59,951 nucleotides of DNA from Microcella alkaliphila. Lineage in GTDB: Bacteria > Actinomycetota > Actinomycetes > Actinomycetales > Microbacteriaceae. Made by a program: the position numbers and the translations under genes. Position 1 is the first letter of the stretch; the number at the start of each line of letters is the position of its first letter. The stretch is from contig NZ_SGXT01000001.1 of NCBI RefSeq assembly GCF_004216855.1, forward strand, positions 1 to 59,951, given 5' to 3'. This document shows positions 55,284 through 59,951 of this stretch, in pieces. Under the pieces are notes generated by a model that was given only the letters and a program-made list of their open reading frames with translations, did not search any database and was not told where the DNA came from.

Positions 55284-57193
55284 CCACGACGAAGACCATG
55301 ACGGTCAGCCAGGCCCTAATCGAGTTCCTTGGGCGCCAGTGGACCGTCGACGGCGGAATCCGTGAGCGCACCATCCCTGGCATGTTCGGAATCTTCGGTC
55401 ACGGCAATGTGGCCGGCATCGGTCAGGCCCTGCGGCAAGCGAACGTTGATGACCCCGACCTCATGCCCTACTACCAAGCCCGCAACGAGCAAGCGATGGT
55501 GCACCAATCAGTCGGCTTCGCCCGCATGCACCGTCGCCGAGCGACCTTCGCCTCGGCTGCCAGTGTCGGTCCCGGCGCGGCCAACATGCTCACCGGGGCT
55601 GCTCTGGCCACTACCAATCGACTACCCGCCCTCCTGCTCCCCAGCGATACGTTCGCAACGCGGGTCGCGGATCCGGTTCTCCAGCAGCTCGAGCAGCCAT
55701 GGGATATCGGGATGACCGTCAACGACGCATTCCGCCCACTCTCGAAGTTCTTCGACCGTGTCCAGCGACCCGAGCAGCTCTACTCGATAGCGCTGGCGGC
55801 CATGAGGGTGCTCACTGACCCTGCCGAAACGGGGGCCGTCACGATCTCGCTTCCTGAGGACGTCCAGGCGGAGCGGATCGATGTCCCGCTCGAGTTTCTC
55901 CAGGAGCGTGAGTGGCACATTAGGCGACCGCTTCCCGAGCGAGGTCCGCTAGCCCGAGCCGTGGCAGCAATCCGAGCCTCGAAGGCGCCGTTCGTCATTG
56001 CCGGCGGCGGCGTTCTCTATTCCAGTGCTGAACAACAGCTACAAGCGCTCGTGCAGGCCACGGGCATACCCGTCGGAACGTCGCAGGCTGGCGGCGGCGT
56101 GTTGAACTGGGATCACCCGCAGTACCTGGGTGGCGTTGGGGCCACGGGCACACTAGCGGCTAACCGCCTGGTGGCAGAGGCCGATGTAGTCATTGGCATC
56201 GGCACCCGCTACAGCGACTTCACCACGGCATCCCGCACCGCATTTCAAAACCCGGACGTCACGTTCATCAACATCAATATCGCTTCGTTCGACGCGTACA
56301 AGCACGGAACTCAACTCCCGATCGTGGCGGATGCGCGGGAAGCGATTCTCGCCCTCGCCACGGAACTCTCTGGCTTCACAGTCGATGGTGACCTGGCAGA
56401 ACGCATCGCTCGCGAGAAAGCCCTGTGGGATGCCTCTGTCGATCAAGCTTTCGAGAAGTCCGGCCTTTCCCTGCCCGGGCAGTCGGAGATCATCGGCACG
56501 GTTCAACAGGCGAGCGACCCGAGGGATGTTGTCGTTCAAGCTGCGGGGTCTCTTCCGGGAGACCTTCACAAACTGTGGCGCGTCCGGGATCCGCTCGGGT
56601 ACCACGTGGAGTACGCATTCTCGTGCATGGGATACGAGATCGCGGGCGGGCTCGGCGCCAAGCGGGGACTGATCGCTGACGGGGACAACCGCGACGTCAT
56701 CGTGATGGTCGGCGATGGGTCCTACTTGATGCTGAACTCAGAGCTCGTTACGGCCGTGGCCGAAAACATCAAGCTCATTGTGGTCCTCATCCAGAACCAC
56801 GGGTACGCCTCAATTGGCCACCTGTCGGAAACGGTCGGCTCAGAGCGTTTCGGCACGTGGTACCGCACCTATGACAGTGAGGCACGCAACTTCCAGGGCG
56901 ATGCCATCCTGCCCGTTGACCTCGCAGCCAACGCCCGCAGTTACGGCCTCGACGTCATCGAGGTCGACCCATCACCATCTGCAATCGACGATCTGCGAGA
57001 GGCTTTGGCCGCGGCGAAGAGGTCAGAAAGGTCAACGGTCATTCACATCAACAGCGACCCGCTCCTTTACGCGCCCGACGGCGCAGGCTGGTGGGACGTT
57101 CCCGTTTCGGAAGTGTCCACGCTCACGAGCACACAGAACGCTCGGGCTGAGTACGTCGAACAGCAAAAGTCGCAGCGGCCGCTCCTCGGCTAA
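55280..57193 (+). CDS. iolD: 3D-(3,5/4)-trihydroxycyclohexane-1,2-dione hydrolase
   Basis: The 637-residue ThDP enzyme has the same blocks as the copy at 18139: FGIFGHGNVAGIGQAL, YYQARNEQAMVHQS (ThDP Glu), FVIAGGGVLYS, GIGTRYSDFTTASRTAF and GDGSYLM ending in QNHGYASIG. In the diphosphate motif, asparagine is followed by HG instead of YG. The start overlaps iolB and follows GGGAGG. iolH lies 26 bases downstream. Confidence 0.93.
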   Translation: MTTTKTMTVSQALIEFLGRQWTVDGGIRERTIPGMFGIFGHGNVAGIGQALRQANVDDPDLMPYYQARNEQAMVHQSVGFARMHRRRATFASAASVGPGAANMLTGAALATTNRLPALLLPSDTFATRVADPVLQQLEQPWDIGMTVNDAFRPLSKFFDRVQRPEQLYSIALAAMRVLTDPAETGAVTISLPEDVQAERIDVPLEFLQEREWHIRRPLPERGPLARAVAAIRASKAPFVIAGGGVLYSSAEQQLQALVQATGIPVGTSQAGGGVLNWDHPQYLGGVGATGTLAANRLVAEADVVIGIGTRYSDFTTASRTAFQNPDVTFININIASFDAYKHGTQLPIVADAREAILALATELSGFTVDGDLAERIAREKALWDASVDQAFEKSGLSLPGQSEIIGTVQQASDPRDVVVQAAGSLPGDLHKLWRVRDPLGYHVEYAFSCMGYEIAGGLGAKRGLIADGDNRDVIVMVGDGSYLMLNSELVTAVAENIKLIVVLIQNHGYASIGHLSETVGSERFGTWYRTYDSEARNFQGDAILPVDLAANARSYGLDVIEVDPSPSAIDDLREALAAAKRSERSTVIHINSDPLLYAPDGAGWWDVPVSEVSTLTSTQNARAEYVEQQKSQRPLLG

Positions 57194-57219
57194 GCGCACA
57201 CGAGACACTGGAGGACCCT

Positions 57220-58089
57220 ATGGTCAAGATCGCCTACGACCCGACCCCGCTGCACCACAAGTTCACACTGTTGGAGTTTCCAGATGTCGTTGCGCGACTG
57301 GGATTCGAGCACATGCAGCTCACCCCCCACGCCGACTTCGCACCCTTTTTTCGTCACCCAAAGGCTGACGATGAGCTCGTTCGCGTATTGAAGAAGCGCG
57401 CGAAGGACGCAGGAGTTTCGATTCCAGCCCTGCTTCCTGTTCAAAGGATTAGCTGGCCAGATGAGCCCGAACGCCTCACGGCAGTTCGCAATTTCCGCCG
57501 CATCATTCAGCTTGCCGTTCAACTAGAGATCCCCGTCATCAACACGGAGTTCAGTGGCCGGCCAGAACGATCAGAAGAAAGCGAAGCGGCCTTCTACCGC
57601 TCAATGGAAGAGATCCTTCCAGTCCTCGAGAGCGAAGGCCTGCGAATCAACTTTGACCCGCACCCCGACGACTTCGTCGAGGACGGGGTGGAAGCATGGA
57701 GAGTCCTCCGTGGCCTGAACGACCCGAGCGTTGGCTTCGTCTATGTCGGATCGCACACCTTCCACTACGGCGACCGCGCGACGAGCCTGATCCACGAGCT
57801 AGGCCCTCGACTGGGAGCCGTGTACACGGCGGACACGTTCGACCACAAGCGTTCCCATGGCCTGCGATACATCAGCAATCCGCCCGGAAACACGGCCCGG
57901 GTTCACCAACACTTGAACATCGGTGTCGGGGACGTTGATTGGGATGAACTCTTCGCCGCGTTACGCGACACGGGCTACTTGGATCACGAGGACGCGCTGA
58001 TCGTGTCCAACGTCTTCGCGGAGGACGAGAACTGGGAAGAATCGGCCAGACTGCAACTGGAGAGTCTCTCTCGGCTCGTCGAAGGTTAG
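57220..58089 (+). CDS. iolH: IolH-like TIM-barrel protein
   Basis: The 289-residue protein follows the IolH pattern: FEHMQLTPHADFAPFFRHPK, INTEFSGRPERSEESEAAF, FDPHPDDFVEDG, SHTFHYGD and YISNPPGNTARVHQHLNIG. IolH is part of iol operons; its exact reaction is not firmly known. It ends the second inositol cluster. The ATG follows ACTGGAGGACC. Confidence 0.82.
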   Translation: MVKIAYDPTPLHHKFTLLEFPDVVARLGFEHMQLTPHADFAPFFRHPKADDELVRVLKKRAKDAGVSIPALLPVQRISWPDEPERLTAVRNFRRIIQLAVQLEIPVINTEFSGRPERSEESEAAFYRSMEEILPVLESEGLRINFDPHPDDFVEDGVEAWRVLRGLNDPSVGFVYVGSHTFHYGDRATSLIHELGPRLGAVYTADTFDHKRSHGLRYISNPPGNTARVHQHLNIGVGDVDWDELFAALRDTGYLDHEDALIVSNVFAEDENWEESARLQLESLSRLVEG

Positions 58090-58250
58090 CCCCACGCTGA
58101 AAAGTAGCCTGCCCTGGGTTTCTTGAGCACACGACATGGGGACGAGCCGGATAAGCAGACTCGATAGTGGCCTGACCCCAGATTTTCGGTCCATCGGTTA
58201 TGAGAGTCGTCTTGTTTCCCCGCCTGCCGGGGAGGAAGACTGGATGGACC

Positions 58251-58535
58251 ATGACCACAAGAAGGCGCCGGCACACGCCGGAACAGATCGTCCGCAAGCT
58301 CGGTATCGCTGACCGTGTCCTGGCCGACGGTGGTGACATTGCTGCTGCTTGTCGCGAGTTGGGCGTATCGGAGCAGACCTACTACCGGTGGCGCAACCAA
58401 TACGGCGGCCTGAAAGCTGAAGACGCGAAACGGCTCAAGGAGCTCGAGAAGCAGAACGCGACCTTGAAGCGGCTGCTGGCCGAGGCGGAGCTGGAGAAAG
58501 CGGCGTTGAAGGAGCTGGCTGAGGGAAACTTCTAG
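58251..58535 (+). CDS. IS3-family transposase OrfA
   Basis: The 94-residue protein has the HTH RHTPEQIVRKLGIADRVLAD, then GVSEQTYYRWRNQYGG, and a leucine-zipper-like helix (LKELEKQNATLKRLLAEAEL) used for multimerisation. The ATG at 58251 is preferred over an upstream in-frame start in the terminal repeat. Its end carries the frameshift site to OrfB. Confidence 0.92.
   Translation: MTTRRRRHTPEQIVRKLGIADRVLADGGDIAAACRELGVSEQTYYRWRNQYGGLKAEDAKRLKELEKQNATLKRLLAEAELEKAALKELAEGNF
58523..58529 (+). other. Slippery heptamer GGGAAAC for -1 frameshift
   Basis: G GGA AAC in the OrfA frame fits the X XXY YYZ rule. Two codons later OrfA stops (TAG 58533). After a -1 slip the frame continues KLLGPGRRRAAIRHLLSV into OrfB without a stop, giving the OrfAB transposase. 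Confidence 0.75.
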
Positions 58536-58576
58536 GCCCGGGCAGACGCCGCGCTGCGATCCGTCACCTGCTGAGC

Positions 58577-59371
58577 GTGTTCAATATCAGTGAGCGGATG
58601 GCGTGTCGTCTGGTCGGGCTGAGCAGATCCGCCTGGCGTCGACCCTTGATCTCGGAAACCTGCACCGACCCGGACGCTGCATTGCGATCCTGGTTGCGTG
58701 TTTGGGCGAAGGATCCTCCCCGCCGCGGCTACCGCAATGCTCACGCTGACGCGGTCGGTGAGGGTTGGGCGGTGAACGTCAAGAAGATCCAACGCCTCTG
58801 GCGTGAAGAGGGCTTGCGGGTGAGCGTGCGTCGTCGCCGTAAACGCGTCGGCGCCTCCACCGGTGAGTCGATCAGCGCCGTGGCACCGGACGACGTCTGG
58901 GCGATCGACTTCCAGTTCGATGCCACCGAGAACGGTCGCAGCGTGAAGATCGCCTCGATCATCGATGAGCACACCCGCGAATGCGTCGGCGGGCTGGTGG
59001 AACGCTCGATCACCGCCGACCGGCTCGTGGACGAGCTGGAGCTGATCGTTGTCCGGCGGGGACTGCCGCGGGTGTTGCGCTGCGACAACGGGCCCGAGTT
59101 CGTCTCCCACGCCCTTGCCGACTGGGCGAAAGACATGGTGGGCATCTCCTTCATTCCGCCGGGCCAGCCGTGGCGCAACGGCTATGTCGAATCGTTCAAC
59201 GCGCGCCTGCGCGACGAGTGCTTGAACCTGAACAGTTTCTACAGCCTCGCCCACGCGAAAGTCGTCATCGGTGACTGGCGACACGACTACAACCACGGCC
59301 GCCGCCACTCCGCCCTCGGCTACCTGACCCCGGCGGCCTATGCTCAAAACTGCACACATCGAAACCCGTGA
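58577..59371 (+). CDS. IS3-family transposase OrfB (DDE integrase domain)
   Basis: The 264-residue frame has the N-terminal HTH_21 part (KDPPRRGYRNAHADA, KKIQRLWREEGL) and the rve catalytic core: DVWAIDFQFD (Asp), RCDNGPEF (Asp) and NGYVESFNARLRDE (Glu). GTG at 58577 is the first start in frame, but the frame is open back to the slippery site, and the fusion OrfAB is the expected active product. Confidence 0.92.
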   Translation: MFNISERMACRLVGLSRSAWRRPLISETCTDPDAALRSWLRVWAKDPPRRGYRNAHADAVGEGWAVNVKKIQRLWREEGLRVSVRRRRKRVGASTGESISAVAPDDVWAIDFQFDATENGRSVKIASIIDEHTRECVGGLVERSITADRLVDELELIVVRRGLPRVLRCDNGPEFVSHALADWAKDMVGISFIPPGQPWRNGYVESFNARLRDECLNLNSFYSLAHAKVVIGDWRHDYNHGRRHSALGYLTPAAYAQNCTHRNP

Positions 59372-59412
59372 CGACTCTCACACGTGATGGACCTAACCAC
59401 GGGGGCAGACCA

Positions 59413-59694
59413 ATAGCATTCGGCCGCGCTACTTCACGCGCGTCTCGAAGTCTCGTCATTGCCCTGTGGGGCGGTACTCCGCGCTCTGCCGGGCGCATTG
59501 AGACTGGTGTTGGCGAGCGGGAGGATTATTTCGCTAGCGTCAGAGGATGATCTGTTGGGGGCCCCTCAGTCGACCCCCGTTTCAAGCGGCGTTCTGGAGT
59601 TTCGCAAGGAGCACCCACGAACAAGACCCGCTACGGCGGGGCTTTTCGTTTGCTCGCGAGGCGACGCCGGAGGCCGGTGAATGGAGGCTCGCGC
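59413..59694. terminator. Gap with one probable terminator at 59628-59647
   Basis: CCCGC-TACG-GCGGG (59628-59641) followed by GCTTTT forms a small rho-independent-like terminator on the plus strand. The rest of this gap holds no convincing gene. The gene it once served is not visible. Confidence 0.45.
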
Positions 59695-59862
59695 TCAGTC
59701 GCGAGGAAGGCGCACGGTCACCGTCGTACCCACGCTGAGCTCGCTGTCGATGTTGATGCGGCCGTGATGGGCGTCGACGATCGCCTTGACGATCGGCAGT
59801 CCCAGCCCGATGCCGCGGATTGCCGAACTGCGGGCCGTGTCGGCGCGGAAGAAGTGCTGACG
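59695..59862 (-). pseudogene. C-terminal fragment of a sensor histidine kinase
   Basis: The minus strand reads FFRADTARSSAIRGIGLGLP, then IVKAIVDAHHGRINIDSE and VGTTVTVRLPRD before a stop. These are the G-box region and last strands of a HATPase_c domain. The rest of the kinase is replaced from about 59863 by sequence typical of an IS end. Confidence 0.78.
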
Positions 59863-59864
59863 GC

Positions 59865-59951
59865 GCTCACTGAAATTCCTCAGTTCTGCTCATCGAAATT
59901 CCCCACCCCGGGTCGCTCCGCCGCGTGAGGCGGGCCTCCCTCGATGCTGGT
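59865..59951. mobile_element. End of another IS (possibly IS21 type), continuing beyond the window
   Basis: Two similar 18-base units occur in the same direction: GCTCACTGAAATTCCTCA (59865-59882) and GCTCATCGAAATTCCCCA (59888-59905), 15 of 18 identical. Repeated terminal units of this kind are usual at IS21-family ends. The element interrupts the histidine-kinase gene. Family assignment is inference. Confidence 0.5.

Larger units (their letters stand above)
58168..59412 (+). mobile_element. Intact IS3-family element, 1245 bases, with ATAG target duplication
   Basis: Imperfect terminal inverted repeats are visible: left TGGCCTGACCCC with GGTCCATC and TGAGAGTCGTC further in; the right end (reverse complement from 59412) gives TGGTCTGCCCCC with the same inner blocks. 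The element begins TG and ends CA. ATAG at 58164-58167 is repeated at 59413-59416, a 4-base target duplication. Both ORFs and a slippery site are intact, so it may be active and recent. Confidence 0.92.

Noticed and set aside
59540-59647. A tRNA gene before the terminator-like hairpin
   Set aside because: No acceptor pairing, T-arm or anticodon arm could be built.
1-59951. CRISPR array, rRNA genes, prophage
   Set aside because: No regularly spaced repeats, rRNA-like segments or phage structural genes were seen. The TGGEFTA motif protein at 38535 alone is not enough for a prophage call.

Overview
The window looks like high-GC actinobacterial DNA, most probably from the Microbacteriaceae (Microbacterium or a relative; inference from GC content, gene families and gene order, no search was run). 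It is a carbohydrate and cyclitol catabolic region with insertion-sequence debris at both ends.

Layout. (1) 1-501: nested insertion sequences. The end of one element, probably IS256 type, sits inside an IS5-type transposase, and that element sits in the start of a sugar-binding lipoprotein gene. (2) 500-6948: CUT2-type sugar ABC transporter with a decapitated binding protein, then a ROK regulator, a tandem NTF2-like protein and a GH1 beta-glucosidase. (3) 7297-21559: first inositol-type cluster. A LacI regulator is divergent from a complete CUT2 transporter, three Gfo/Idh/MocA dehydrogenases, an IolE-like and a second TIM-barrel enzyme, iolB, iolD and a GabD-like aldehyde dehydrogenase, mostly with 4-base stop/start overlaps. 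(4) 21599-28011: two overlapping IclR genes divergent from a split transketolase, a FruK-like PfkB kinase and GTP-dependent PEP carboxykinase. (5) 28186-35015: MFS transporter, GH43 glycosidase and large esterase operon with a divergent TetR regulator, then an HSL-type esterase. (6) 35144-40530: accessory stretch with DUF2255, aldo/keto reductases, an IS256 remnant, a lipoprotein, a gene split by an in-frame amber codon and unknown ORFs. (7) 40531-58089: second inositol cluster. A GntR regulator (probable IolR), a transaldolase-like protein, a hotdog thioesterase, an SDR, a TIM-barrel enzyme, two Gfo/Idh/MocA dehydrogenases, an SBP-permease-ATPase transporter, iolC, a DeoC/LacD-type aldolase, mmsA (iolA), iolB, iolD and iolH. 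(8) 58168-59951: an intact IS3-family element, a histidine-kinase tail and the end of another element.

How the genes may work together. IolG-type dehydrogenases oxidise inositols to inososes. An IolE-type enzyme dehydrates these, IolD opens the ring, IolB isomerises 5-deoxy-glucuronate, IolC phosphorylates the product, an aldolase splits it to DHAP and malonic semialdehyde, and MmsA makes acetyl-CoA. The second cluster has the whole lower half but no clear IolE. The first has IolE, IolD and IolB but no IolC, aldolase or MmsA; instead it is followed by an aldehyde dehydrogenase, split transketolase, PfkB kinase and PEPCK. Either the two clusters complement each other or the first feeds a different lower pathway. 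That contrast is the most interesting feature of the window.
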